A stretch of 27,213 nt of DNA, taken from positions 1 to 27,213 of the forward strand of contig CAJUQN010000029.1 in NCBI GenBank assembly GCA_910588625.1. Direction: 5' to 3'. Shown here one piece after another: positions 1-7,363 of the stretch. Position numbers and translations under genes: made by a program. This DNA is from an uncultured Oscillospiraceae bacterium (GTDB lineage Bacteria > Bacillota > Clostridia > Oscillospirales > Oscillospiraceae). Below the pieces are notes generated by a model. The model worked only from the letters and a program-made list of their open reading frames with translations, was not told where the DNA came from and searched no databases. Each line of letters starts with the position of its first letter. The first letter of the stretch is position 1.

Positions 1-170
1 GCTGCAAGGCCTGCCGCGATGCCCGCAAGGCCGCTGCCCGTGGTCCCCGCGAGTACTTCACCGCTGTCTGCGCCGCCTGCGGCGGCGAGGCCAAGGTTCC
101 CTTCGAGCCGAAGTCTGACCGCCCGGTCTACTGCAGTGAGTGCTTTGCCAAGATGCGTGGCGAGGGCTGA
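1..170 (+). CDS. CxxC-x17-CxxC zinc-ribbon protein, 3' end only
   Basis: The 5' end lies outside the window; the reading frame begins at base 3 and stops with TGA at 168-170. The visible 55 residues hold a CKAC pair followed by basic residues, then CAAC, 17 residues and CSEC, and end in a short RGEG tail. This spacing matches the small clostridial zinc-ribbon family defined by CxxC-x17-CxxC, whose members probably bind a structural zinc. Their cellular role is not established; nucleic-acid binding is only a guess from the basic, zinc-ribbon character. A strong intrinsic terminator follows 15 bases after the stop, so this gene ends its own transcription unit and is not co-transcribed with purB. 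Confidence 0.85.
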   Translation, partial: CKACRDARKAAARGPREYFTAVCAACGGEAKVPFEPKSDRPVYCSECFAKMRGEG

Positions 171-185
171 TTAGAACATCCAACG

Positions 186-217
186 AAAAGGACCGTGCCA
201 ATTGCACGGTCCTTTTT
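186..217 (+). terminator. Rho-independent terminator of the zinc-ribbon gene
   Basis: A perfect 13-bp stem (186-198 with 204-216) closes a 5-base loop. The T-rich tail continues to about base 217 and is followed by further T-rich sequence. It sits directly after the zinc-ribbon stop codon. Confidence 0.92.
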
Positions 218-250
218 CTGTTTTGTGCACAAAGATTTTGGGAAACGAAC

Positions 251-279
251 TTGTATGGGTAGATGGGATATGGTATAAT
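251..279 (+). promoter_or_regulatory. Sigma-A-type promoter for purB-pfkA
   Basis: A -35 box TTGTAT at 251-256 and a -10 box TATAAT at 274-279 are separated by 17 bases. TG at 271-272 adds an extended -10. Expected transcription start is near 286, giving a leader of about 117 bases before purB. I see no purine riboswitch or other recognised aptamer in that leader. Confidence 0.75.
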
Positions 280-304
280 ATCAATGATGAAGGAGCGGCA
301 CAGA

Positions 305-346
305 ATGCTAAACGGAAAATCTTCATTTTTCAATTGTTTGGCATAA
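305..346 (+). other. Possible 13-codon leader ORF upstream of purB
   Basis: ATG at 305 follows AGGAG (291-295) at a normal spacing of 9 bases and reads MLNGKSSFFNCLA before TAA at 344-346. It would lie inside the predicted purB leader transcript. An in-frame ATG at 284 is too close to the predicted transcription start to be used with an SD. No run of regulatory codons is seen, so this may be chance; only the well-placed SD argues for it. Confidence 0.2.
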
Positions 347-402
347 AATAATACTAAATTAAGATTTCTTGCTGTGAAAACTTGAGTAAGGGTGATAATT
401 TC

Positions 403-1839
403 ATGAGCCGTTGTATTTACGAAAGTCCACTGTCCTCCCGTTATGCCAGCGATCAGATGCAGTACATTTTTTCCCCGGACAAGAAATTTTCTACCTGGCG
501 GCAGCTGTGGGTCGCGCTGGCCAGGGCAGAGATGGAATTAGGATTGCCCGTCACCCAGGATCAGGTGGACGAGCTGGAGGCCCATCTCACCGATATCGAC
601 TATGATTTGGCCGCCAAGAAAGAGCGGGAGCTTCGGCACGACGTAATGGCTCACATCCACACCTATGGTGCACTTTGCCCTAATGCTATGCCCATCATCC
701 ACCTGGGGGCCACCAGCTGCTATGTGGGCGACAATACGGATGTCATCATTATGCGGGAAGGCCTGGTCATTGTCAGGAATAAATTGGTGCGGGTACTTCA
801 TGCTTTGACCAAGTTTGCTGACAAGTATAAATCCTTGCCTACTCTTGGCTTTACACATTTTCAGGCAGCTCAACTGGTCACTGTGGGCAAGCGAGCCACA
901 TTGTGGATGAACGAACTGCTCCAGGATTTGAACGAGGTGGAGTATCGCATTTCTTCCCTCCGCCTACTGGGCTGCAAGGGTACTACCGGCACTCAGGCCT
1001 CCTTTCTGGAGCTGTTCGAGGGTAACCACGAAAAGTGCAAAGAGCTGGACCGTCGAATTGCGCGGGAAATGGGCTTTGAGGACACTGTTCCTGTCTCTGG
1101 ACAGACCTATTCCAGAAAAGTGGATGCCGCCGTGCTAGCGACTTTGTCCGGCATTGCCCAGTCCGCCTGTAAATTTGCCACTGATTTGCGGCTCTTGTGC
1201 CACCTGAAAGAGGTGGAGGAGCCCTTTGAGGCCAATCAGATTGGCTCATCCGCCATGCCTTATAAGCGCAACCCTATGCGGTGTGAGCGCATCTGCTCCC
1301 TGGCGCGGTACGTCATCGCCGACGCTGCTAATCCCGCCTATACCTCCGCCACTCAGTGGTTTGAGCGCACCTTGGATGATTCTGCCAACAAGCGCATCTC
1401 AGTACCAGAGGCATTCCTGGCCGTTGATGCCATCCTTAACATTTACGAGAATGTTGCCTCCGGACTGGTGGTACACGAAAAGGTCATCGAGAAGCACATC
1501 CTGGAAGAGTTACCCTTCATGGCCAGTGAGAACATCATGATGGACGCGGTGAAACGGGGAGGGAATCGCCAACAGCTTCACGAGCGAATTCGGGTCCACT
1601 CCCTGGAAGCTGGACGGAACGTAAAGGAGCTAGGCCTTGCAAATAATCTCATTGACCTACTAGTGGCAGACCCCTTGTTCGGCATGAGTCGTGAGGAGAT
1701 GTCCGCCCATATGGAACCCTCCCGCTACATCGGCCGCTGCCCGGAACAGGTAACCGATTTTCTTGCAGAATATGTCCAGCCGGTGCTTGATGCCCATCAG
1801 GACGCTCTAGCAGACCAAGCTGCGGAATTAAAGGTTTGA
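403..1839 (+). CDS. purB: Adenylosuccinate lyase
   Basis: PurB cleaves SAICAR to AICAR and adenylosuccinate to AMP, each releasing fumarate, at two steps of purine synthesis in the cytosol. The 478-residue product has the fumarase/aspartase superfamily signature GSSAMPYKRNPM near residues 281-292, which carries the mobile-loop catalytic serine, and a GFTHFQ histidine motif near residue 150. Its length fits the longer PurB subgroup (about 475 residues). An in-frame TTG at 382 extends the ORF, but ATG at 403 is preferred because AAGGGTG (388-394) sits 8 bases upstream. pfkA follows after 46 bases with no terminator, so the two are probably co-transcribed from the promoter at 251-279. The purB-pfkA pairing joins purine synthesis to glycolysis. 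Family assignment is firm. Confidence 0.97.
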   Translation: MSRCIYESPLSSRYASDQMQYIFSPDKKFSTWRQLWVALARAEMELGLPVTQDQVDELEAHLTDIDYDLAAKKERELRHDVMAHIHTYGALCPNAMPIIHLGATSCYVGDNTDVIIMREGLVIVRNKLVRVLHALTKFADKYKSLPTLGFTHFQAAQLVTVGKRATLWMNELLQDLNEVEYRISSLRLLGCKGTTGTQASFLELFEGNHEKCKELDRRIAREMGFEDTVPVSGQTYSRKVDAAVLATLSGIAQSACKFATDLRLLCHLKEVEEPFEANQIGSSAMPYKRNPMRCERICSLARYVIADAANPAYTSATQWFERTLDDSANKRISVPEAFLAVDAILNIYENVASGLVVHEKVIEKHILEELPFMASENIMMDAVKRGGNRQQLHERIRVHSLEAGRNVKELGLANNLIDLLVADPLFGMSREEMSAHMEPSRYIGRCPEQVTDFLAEYVQPVLDAHQDALADQAAELKV

Positions 1840-1885
1840 TTGAATCAGGCCATATAAAATATGAGTGGGAAAGGATTTGATTGTC

Positions 1886-2884
1886 ATGAAACCTGCAGTC
1901 CATCGAATCGGTGTATTTACCAGCGGCGGTGACGCTCCTGGCATGAATGCGGCCATCCGCGCTGTGGTCCGCGCCTCTCTGTACTATGGTATCGAGTGCA
2001 TCGGAATCCGCCGTGGCTACCATGGCTTGCTCAACGGCGACTTCACCAGGCTGGACTTTGAGAGCGTGAGCGATATTTCCCGCCGGGGCGGCACCATGCT
2101 CTACTCCGCCCGCAGTCTGGAGTTCATCGAAGAGCCTGGGCGGAAGAAGGCCCTTGCTACCTGTAAACTGTTGGGCCTTGACGCCTTGGTTGGCATCGGC
2201 GGTGACGGCACCTTTAAAGGCTTGCTCAGCCTGGCCAATAGCGGCATTTCTGTCATCGGTATCCCTGGCACCATTGATAACGATATCGCTTGCTCTACCT
2301 ACACCATCGGCTATGACACCGCTTGCAACACCGCGCTGGAGAGTATCGACCGGCTTCGTGACACCATGAAGTCCCACGAGCGCTGTTCTGTGGTGGAGGT
2401 TATGGGCCACCGGGCCGGGCACCTGGCTTACTCTGTGGGCATCGCCTGTGGCGCTACCGTGGTTCTGGTTCCCGAAAAGGATGTGGACTTTGATCGGGAT
2501 GTCATCGAGCCCATCCGTCGGGCTCGTTTGGGTGGACGAACCCACTTCATGGTCATTGTGGCCGAGGGCGTTCCCGGCGGCTCTTATCGTGTGGCCGAGC
2601 AGATTAAGGAGGCTACTGCTCTGGATACCCGCGTTACCGTGCTGGGTCATGTACAGCGTGGTGGCTCTCCCAGCGCCCGGGACCGCCGGGTGGCTACCTA
2701 TATGGGCCACGAAGCAGTAAAGCTGTTGGCGGAAGGGAAGACCTGCCGGGTGGTTGCTATGCAGGGCGAGGAAATCGTCGACTACGACATCACCGAGGCC
2801 CTGGCCATGACTAAGGGGTTGGATGCCCGTGGACAGGCTGTCACACAGGCAATGACCGGCGTGGCCAGTAATGAGAACGACTGA
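1886..2884 (+). CDS. pfkA: ATP-dependent 6-phosphofructokinase
   Basis: PfkA phosphorylates fructose 6-phosphate to fructose 1,6-bisphosphate using ATP, the committed step of glycolysis. Visible motifs are TSGGDAPGMNAAIRAVVR near residues 12-29, GGDG near 105-108, PGTIDND near 127-133 (catalytic Asp in TID), and GHVQRGGSPSARDR in the C-terminal half. Gly in GGDG and Gly in PGTIDND are the residues known to mark ATP use; PPi enzymes carry Asp/Asn and Lys there. At 332 residues it is slightly longer than the usual 320. An in-frame GTG at 1865 exists, but ATG at 1886 has AAAGGA (1870-1875) 10 bases upstream. It is the second gene after purB and ends at a terminator. A PPi-type enzyme is encoded convergently just downstream. 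Confidence 0.96.
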   Translation: MKPAVHRIGVFTSGGDAPGMNAAIRAVVRASLYYGIECIGIRRGYHGLLNGDFTRLDFESVSDISRRGGTMLYSARSLEFIEEPGRKKALATCKLLGLDALVGIGGDGTFKGLLSLANSGISVIGIPGTIDNDIACSTYTIGYDTACNTALESIDRLRDTMKSHERCSVVEVMGHRAGHLAYSVGIACGATVVLVPEKDVDFDRDVIEPIRRARLGGRTHFMVIVAEGVPGGSYRVAEQIKEATALDTRVTVLGHVQRGGSPSARDRRVATYMGHEAVKLLAEGKTCRVVAMQGEEIVDYDITEALAMTKGLDARGQAVTQAMTGVASNEND

Positions 2885-2910
2885 GTTTAATTTTATCTCA
2901 AAAATTATAA

Positions 2911-2946
2911 AAAAGCCTAGCAGATCTGAATCTGCCGGGCTTTTTT
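2911..2946 (+). terminator. Terminator of purB-pfkA
   Basis: A 15-bp stem with one mismatch and one G-T pair (2911-2925 with 2930-2944) has a 4-base loop, and its T-rich 3' arm runs on to 2946. It begins 27 bases after the pfkA stop. Confidence 0.88.
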
Positions 2947-2970
2947 GTATTACAGATACTGTTAAATATG

Positions 2971-3010
2971 ACAATAAAAGCCCGGCGGTCATAAGACCAC
3001 CGGGCTTTTC
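2971..3010 (-). terminator. Terminator of fba-pfp
   Basis: A stem with one internal mismatch (2977-2991 with 2995-3009, approximately) has a 3-4 base loop. Read on the minus strand it is followed by a T-rich run. It lies just past the pfp stop and back to back with the pfkA terminator, so the two converging units are insulated in both directions. Confidence 0.88.
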
Positions 3011-3024
3011 GTAATTATAGTCTC

Positions 3025-4263
3025 TTACTTCGCTAAAACCTTCTTCAGCCGCGCGAAGCGGGGGAGAGAGTGCTCAGTGGGAGCTTTGGCATCCCCCTGA
3101 ATCAGGGGTAGGGCATAATCAATATAGCTCTGGGTCACGCCGTTACCTTCTTTGTTGATCCACTCCAGCGGCACTTTCTTCTCGAAGTTGGCCACGTCGG
3201 AGAGGTTAAATAGCTTGGTCTTGCAGGTGTACACGCCGTCTTCACGGGTGCACTCGAAGCCCACCATCTTGTCGGTCTCACCCGACACAGCGGCCTCCAC
3301 GGCGGTCTTGCCCGCCAGGAAGGACTCGTCAATGTCGGTGCGGGAGGCCACATGGGCGCCGCAGCGCTGGAGCAGGGACAGCTCAATGCCGCGAACCTTG
3401 GTGCCGGTCTTTTCCTTCACAATATTGGCCAGCAGCGCAGCCAGACCGCCCAGCTGGGCGTGACCGAAGCCGTCGGTGGCGGAGGTCTTGGCCTCGGACA
3501 CAAAAGAACCGTCGGCGTAGTGAATGCCCTCGGATACGGCTACAATACAGTTGCCGTTCTTCTTGTAGATGGAGTCCACGTCGGTCAGGAACTTGTCCAT
3601 GTCGAAGTCAACCTCGGGGAGGTACACCAGGTCGGGAGCGCAGCCCACCACACCGGCCAAAGCGGCGGCGCCGGCCAGCCAGCCAGCGTGACGGCCCATA
3701 ATCTCGACGACGGTGACCATGCCGGTGTCATACACCCGGGCATCCTTGTACACCTCAGCGCAGGAGGTGGCGATATACTTGGCGGCGGAGGCAAAACCGG
3801 GGCAGTGATCGGTGCCGAACAGATCATTGTCAATGGTCTTGGGCACGCCCATCACCCGGCACTCATAGCCAGACTTAGCCATAAAGCGGCTCACCTTGGC
3901 GCAGGTGTCCATGGAATCGTTGCCGCCATTGTAGAAGAAATAGCGGATATTGTACTTCTTAAAGATCTCCAGGATGCGCTTGTAATCGGTGTCATCCACG
4001 TCGGGATCGGCGATTTTATAGCGGCAGGAGCCCAGCTCAGAGGAGGGAGTGTTGAGCAGGAGCTCCAGCTCCTTGGCATCCTCCTGGCCCATGTCGTACA
4101 GCTGGTCGTTCAGCATACCCTTGATGCCGTGGGCCATGCCGTAAACGGCTGTGATGTCGGGGCAGTCCAGCGCGGTGCGGATGACGCCGTATGCGCTGGC
4201 GTTGATGACGGAGGTGGGACCGCCGGACTGGCCAATGACGCAAGCGCCCTTTAACTGTGCCAT
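3025..4263 (-). CDS. pfp: Pyrophosphate-dependent phosphofructokinase
   Basis: This enzyme reversibly interconverts fructose 6-phosphate and fructose 1,6-bisphosphate using pyrophosphate, saving ATP in fermentative glycolysis and also able to run toward gluconeogenesis. The 412-residue protein carries GQSGGPTSVINAS near residue 11, GGND near 113-116, PKTIDND near 141-147 and MGRHAGWLAGAAALA. Asn in GGND in place of the ATP-type Gly, and Lys in PKTIDND, are the known signs of PPi use. The length fits the longer PPi clade. ATG at 4263 has AAGGAG about 10 bases upstream. It lies 30 bases after fba, forming an fba-pfp operon that puts two consecutive glycolytic steps under one promoter. Confidence 0.95.
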   Translation of the reverse strand: MAQLKGACVIGQSGGPTSVINASAYGVIRTALDCPDITAVYGMAHGIKGMLNDQLYDMGQEDAKELELLLNTPSSELGSCRYKIADPDVDDTDYKRILEIFKKYNIRYFFYNGGNDSMDTCAKVSRFMAKSGYECRVMGVPKTIDNDLFGTDHCPGFASAAKYIATSCAEVYKDARVYDTGMVTVVEIMGRHAGWLAGAAALAGVVGCAPDLVYLPEVDFDMDKFLTDVDSIYKKNGNCIVAVSEGIHYADGSFVSEAKTSATDGFGHAQLGGLAALLANIVKEKTGTKVRGIELSLLQRCGAHVASRTDIDESFLAGKTAVEAAVSGETDKMVGFECTREDGVYTCKTKLFNLSDVANFEKKVPLEWINKEGNGVTQSYIDYALPLIQGDAKAPTEHSLPRFARLKKVLAK

Positions 4264-4293
4264 AGTAAAAATTCTCCTTTGTTCTTGGTTGAA

Positions 4294-5262
4294 TTACGCC
4301 TTGCCATTGCAGCCCAACACGTCCACCAGCTTGTGGCGCACCAGCTCCTTGATATTGGCGCGGGCGGGCTTCAGATACTCGCGGGGATCAAACTTGTCGG
4401 GGTGCTCGGCATAGAACTTGCGGATGGTGCCGGTCATAGCCAGACGCAGGTCGGAGTCGATATTAATCTTACAAACAGCGCTCTCAGCGGCCTTGCGCAG
4501 CTGCTCCTCGGGGATACCCACGGCGTCGGGCATCTTGCCGCCGTTGGCGTTGACCATCTTCACATACTCTTGGGGTACACTGGAGGAGCCATGGAGTACG
4601 ATGGGGAAGCCAGGCAGGCGCTTGACGACCTCGTCCAGAATGTCGAAGCGCAGGGGAGGGGGAACCAGCTCACCCTTCTCGTTGCGGGTACACTGGGCAG
4701 CGGTGAATTTGTACGCGCCGTGGCTGGTGCCGATGGCGATGGCCAAGGAGTCACAGCCGGTCTTGGACACGAACTCCTCGACCTCCTCGGGGCGGGTGTA
4801 GTGGGAGTCCTCAGCGGACACACTGACCTCGTCCTCCACGCCAGCCAAAGCGCCCAACTCGGCCTCAACGACCACGCCGTGGTCATGGGCGTACTCAACC
4901 ACCTTCTTGGTAATCTCAATGTTCTCCGCGAAGGGCTTAGAGGAGGCGTCAATCATGACAGAGGTGAAGCCGCCGTCGATGCAGCTCTTGCAGGTCTCGA
5001 AGCTGTCGCCATGGTCCAAGTGGAGCACAATGGGAATCTCGGGGCACTCAATAACAGCGGCCTCAACCAGCTTAACCAGATAGGTATGGTTGGCATAAGC
5101 ACGGGCACCCTTGGAAACCTGAAGGATGACAGGGGCCTTTTCCTCACGGCAGGCCTCGGTAATCCCTTGGACGATCTCCATGTTGTTGACGTTGAAAGCA
5201 CCCACGGCGTAGCCGCCATGATAGGCCTTCTTGAACATTTCAGTAGAGGTAACCAGTGGCAT
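4294..5262 (-). CDS. fba: Class II fructose-1,6-bisphosphate aldolase
   Basis: This zinc-dependent aldolase splits fructose 1,6-bisphosphate into dihydroxyacetone phosphate and glyceraldehyde 3-phosphate. The 322-residue product shows the class II motifs: HLDHG near residues 81-85 (catalytic Asp and a zinc-ligand His), VEAELG near 132-137, GTSHGAYK near 178-185 (zinc His181), and VLHGSSS near 222-228 (zinc His224). The open frame extends to 5373, but the extension is unlike aldolase and spans the promoter. ATG at 5262 has AAGGAG closely upstream and starts MPLVTSTEMF, a typical aldolase N-terminus. It is the first gene of the fba-pfp unit. The predicted promoter lies 47 bases upstream. Confidence 0.97.
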   Translation of the reverse strand: MPLVTSTEMFKKAYHGGYAVGAFNVNNMEIVQGITEACREEKAPVILQVSKGARAYANHTYLVKLVEAAVIECPEIPIVLHLDHGDSFETCKSCIDGGFTSVMIDASSKPFAENIEITKKVVEYAHDHGVVVEAELGALAGVEDEVSVSAEDSHYTRPEEVEEFVSKTGCDSLAIAIGTSHGAYKFTAAQCTRNEKGELVPPPLRFDILDEVVKRLPGFPIVLHGSSSVPQEYVKMVNANGGKMPDAVGIPEEQLRKAAESAVCKINIDSDLRLAMTGTIRKFYAEHPDKFDPREYLKPARANIKELVRHKLVDVLGCNGKA

Positions 5263-5308
5263 AGTTGACCAACTCCTTAAAATTTTATTTGCAGAAGTAT
5301 ACGTTATG

Positions 5309-5337
5309 ATTTTAACATTTAGCGCAGGAAATTGCAA
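5309..5337 (-). promoter_or_regulatory. Promoter of fba-pfp
   Basis: Read on the minus strand, TTGCAA (5332-5337) and TAAAAT (5309-5314) are 17 bases apart, with TG forming an extended -10. It drives leftward transcription with a leader of about 40 bases. The -35 variant TTGCAA recurs at three other promoters in this window. Confidence 0.75.
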
Positions 5338-5399
5338 GGGAAAGCTCCAGCTTTTGGCGAACAAAACCCACAAAACGAAGAAAATAATTTTTAGGTAGT

Positions 5400-5427
5400 G
5401 TCAACAAAATGACGGTGGGCATACAAT
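5400..5427 (+). promoter_or_regulatory. Sporulation-type (sigma-E/sigma-K-like) promoter candidate
   Basis: CATACAAT at 5420-5427 is an exact match to the sigma-E -10 consensus CATACAnT, and with the next base also fits the sigma-K -10 CATAnnnTA. The upstream GTCAACA at 5400-5406 is only a weak -35 match. It lies 24 bases before the amidase start. The -10 match is seen; sporulation control is inferred. Confidence 0.4.
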
Positions 5428-5451
5428 AGCAGGAAAGGGGGAGGAGGCAGT

Positions 5452-6012
5452 ATGATCCAGCTGCTCCCATACAACCGCCGCGCCGCAGTGGCCTACGCCC
5501 ATAAATGGGCCTACAGCCGCAACCCGGCCTTTTATGATTTCAGTGAGATTGGTGGTGACTGCACCAATTTTGCGTCACAATGTCTCTATGCCGGTACCGG
5601 AATTATGAATTTTGCACCGGACTATGGCTGGTACTACATCGATGCCACTGACCGAGCGCCATCCTGGACTGGCGTGCCATTCTTTTGGGAGTTCATGACT
5701 CGTTCTCAGCCCACCAACGGCCCAGTGGGCATCCAGGTACACATGAATTTCCTTCGCCCAGGGGATTTTGTGCAGCTTCGGTTTGAGTCCAGTGGGGAAG
5801 TGTTTGCCCACACACCTGTGATTGTATCAGTGGGACCAACACCCAGGCCTGACAACATCCTTATCGCGGCCCACTCCAATGACGCCGACTACCGGCCGCT
5901 AGACAGTTATCAAAACGTGGTAGAGTGGAGATTCCTGCATATCATTGGGGCACTCAGGGTCACAGACAGCCCCAATTCTAACTTACAACGGACGAACAGC
6001 GCGGAGGATTAG
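5452..6012 (+). CDS. Amidase_6-domain (NlpC/P60-like fold) hydrolase without signal peptide
   Basis: This 186-residue protein matches the putative amidase domain family Amidase_6. An N-terminal YNRRAAVAYAHKWAYSRNP segment is followed by GGDCTNFASQCL near residues 34-45, with candidate catalytic Cys37, and FAHTPVIVS places His120. AAHSNDADYR near residue 140 supplies the usual downstream polar residues. Members are thought to be papain-like peptidases or amidases; the substrate is unknown. No signal peptide or membrane segment is visible, so the product should be cytoplasmic unless released by mother-cell lysis. ATG at 5452 has a strong GGAGGAGG SD. The CATACAAT element upstream suggests expression during sporulation. 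It stands alone between fba and a convergent recombinase gene. Confidence 0.85.
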   Translation: MIQLLPYNRRAAVAYAHKWAYSRNPAFYDFSEIGGDCTNFASQCLYAGTGIMNFAPDYGWYYIDATDRAPSWTGVPFFWEFMTRSQPTNGPVGIQVHMNFLRPGDFVQLRFESSGEVFAHTPVIVSVGPTPRPDNILIAAHSNDADYRPLDSYQNVVEWRFLHIIGALRVTDSPNSNLQRTNSAED

Positions 6013-6030
6013 GTTTCTTCCGCGCTGCTC
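5997..6030 (+). terminator. Hairpin terminator overlapping the amidase stop
   Basis: A perfect 9-bp GC-rich stem (5997-6005 with 6019-6027) extends to 12 bp with one G-T pair, around a 7-base loop. The downstream tract is T-rich but interrupted. The stop codon at 6010-6012 lies in the loop. It may also end recombinase transcripts arriving from the right, though no U-run is present on that side. Confidence 0.6.
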
Positions 6031-6038
6031 TTCCTATT

Positions 6039-7094
6039 TTACTTCTTTTGCTTTTTGGGACGTCCCCGGCGGGGCTTGGTTTTGATTTGCCCAAGAGGAT
6101 TGGATTGTGCCGCGTTTTGCAGCGCATCACTGTCCACATGGGTGTAAATCTGAGTGGTATTTAAGTGTTCGTGACCGAGCACCTCTTGAAGAGTGCGCAC
6201 ATCCACACCGTTTTGCAGCATCAGCGTGGCGGCCGTGTGGCGCAACTTATGGGCAGAATATTTGCTGCTATCCAATCCGGCAGCAGAAAAACGAGTTTTC
6301 AGCATTTTATGCACCCCGGCCTTTGTTACTCGGGTGTGCTTGCGGGTAATAAACAGTGCGTAAGGGTCCGCCGCGCCGGATTGAGCGCGCACTTCCAGCC
6401 AGTCATCAATGGCGCTCTGACAGGCCGCGTTCAGATAGACGATCCGCTCTTTATTGCCTTTGCCCAATACCCGAAGGCGATCACCCCGGATATCAGAAAG
6501 ATTTAGCCCCACAAGCTCTGAAATACGCACGCCGCAATTCAAAAACAGAGTGATGATGCAGAAATCCCGCTCCGCATTATCTCCGTCGATGGATTCCAGT
6601 AGTTGGATGCTCTCATCCAGTGTCAAATACCTTGGCAAAGTTTGGCGAATTTTAGGCGAATCAAGCTCCTGGATGGGATTTTCATCCAAAAGCTTCGATT
6701 TTGACACCAAATACTTGTAAAAAGACCGAATTGTTGCAACTTTTCTAGCCCTAGAGGACACTTCTAGCCCATAGCGGGAGTTGGGATCATTGGCAATCTT
6801 TTTTCGGTCCCGGCTGAGGAAGCTAAGGTACGCATAGATATCCGTCAGCGTCACTGATTTGACCAGAGCCAGGTCCACATCGTCAATCGCAATCTCCTCT
6901 AAAGGCATAGCGCGCGGAACACGGCCTTTTTCAATTTTGATGTAGCGGAAAAAGGTGCGCAAGTCCAAAAAATATTCATCCACTGTTTTTCTAGAATGAC
7001 CTTGAATGGTCTCATGATAAGTCAGAAAATCCCGCAGGATCGGTGGAGCTTCCGTCCGATAATCTGTCATAGTTTCAGGGATTGGTACATTCAT
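6039..7094 (-). CDS. Tyrosine recombinase, XerC/XerD-like
   Basis: Tyrosine recombinases cut and rejoin DNA through a 3'-phosphotyrosine intermediate. The 351-residue protein has an N-terminal SAM-like core-binding domain (about 18-135) and a C-terminal catalytic domain. Active-site residues are Arg190 (GVRISEL), a Lys in GKGNKER near 212, His282-x-x-Arg285 (AHKLRH), His308 (LGHEH) and Tyr317 (IYTHV). It ends in a basic tail, PRRGRPKKQKK. The length exceeds the usual 295-305 of XerC/D because of the tail and an insert near residues 95-115. No phage or conjugation genes are nearby, so a housekeeping Xer-like role is plausible but not shown. Neither ATG 7094 nor ATG 7070 has a clear SD, so the start is uncertain. 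A large palindrome lies upstream. Confidence 0.9.
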   Translation of the reverse strand: MNVPIPETMTDYRTEAPPILRDFLTYHETIQGHSRKTVDEYFLDLRTFFRYIKIEKGRVPRAMPLEEIAIDDVDLALVKSVTLTDIYAYLSFLSRDRKKIANDPNSRYGLEVSSRARKVATIRSFYKYLVSKSKLLDENPIQELDSPKIRQTLPRYLTLDESIQLLESIDGDNAERDFCIITLFLNCGVRISELVGLNLSDIRGDRLRVLGKGNKERIVYLNAACQSAIDDWLEVRAQSGAADPYALFITRKHTRVTKAGVHKMLKTRFSAAGLDSSKYSAHKLRHTAATLMLQNGVDVRTLQEVLGHEHLNTTQIYTHVDSDALQNAAQSNPLGQIKTKPRRGRPKKQKK

Positions 7095-7245
7095 AACAAA
7101 GAAACAGTTGGGCAGACTAAATGAGCCTTAGCTCAGCAGCTATTAAAATATCATCAATAGAAAGCTGGCTCCAAATAAAGAGCCTGAGCAAGACCACCAA
7201 ACCGTTCTAAACGGGATAAACCGCAGTTTTCCCTATATTACCCTC

Positions 7246-7285
7246 CCCTCAAGTCAACAAAATTTTTATTTTGTTGACTTGAGGG
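7246..7285. repeat. Perfect 18-bp inverted repeat with 4-base spacer
   Basis: The arms 7246-7263 and 7268-7285 are exact reverse complements around TTTT. The outer half is mixed sequence (CCCTCAAGTCAAC) and the inner half is A/T-rich, so there is no flanking T-run of the kind expected for a terminator. It lies in the 269-base intergenic region between the divergently transcribed recombinase gene and the small Cys-rich gene. The rest of that region (7095-7245 and 7286-7363) shows no clear promoter or RNA. Confidence 0.9.
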
Positions 7286-7363
7286 CGTACCAATCCGCAC
7301 CTCCTTCCGATTTGATCCATGGGTCCTTTGTCATTTCAATCAATCAAATTTAGGGTGATCGTA

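Noticed and set aside
58..333. A 91-codon minus-strand open frame at the left end
   Set aside because: It crosses the zinc-ribbon gene, its terminator and the purB promoter, and its Arg-run C-terminus is antisense to a Gly/Ala-rich stretch.
280..402. A purine or other riboswitch upstream of purB
   Set aside because: The leader is AT-rich and shows none of the conserved helices or loops of a purine aptamer.
1649..2992. A 447-codon open frame on the minus strand across purB and pfkA
   Set aside because: It lies wholly antisense to two certain enzymes, crosses the terminator region, lacks recognisable domains and is explained by GC-biased codon use in the real genes.
4279..5268. A 329-codon plus-strand open frame (and a 300-codon one at 3352-4254)
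   Set aside because: Both are antisense shadows of fba and pfp, with His/Gly/Leu-rich composition typical of reverse-frame artefacts.
6039..7094. Treating the tyrosine recombinase as an integrase of a prophage or conjugative element
   Set aside because: No excisionase, phage, conjugation or cargo genes and no tRNA attachment site are adjacent; the neighbours are core genes.
7246..7285. Reading the large palindrome as a dif site or CRISPR-type repeat
   Set aside because: Arms and spacer do not fit the 11-6-11 layout of dif, and the unit is not repeated in the window.
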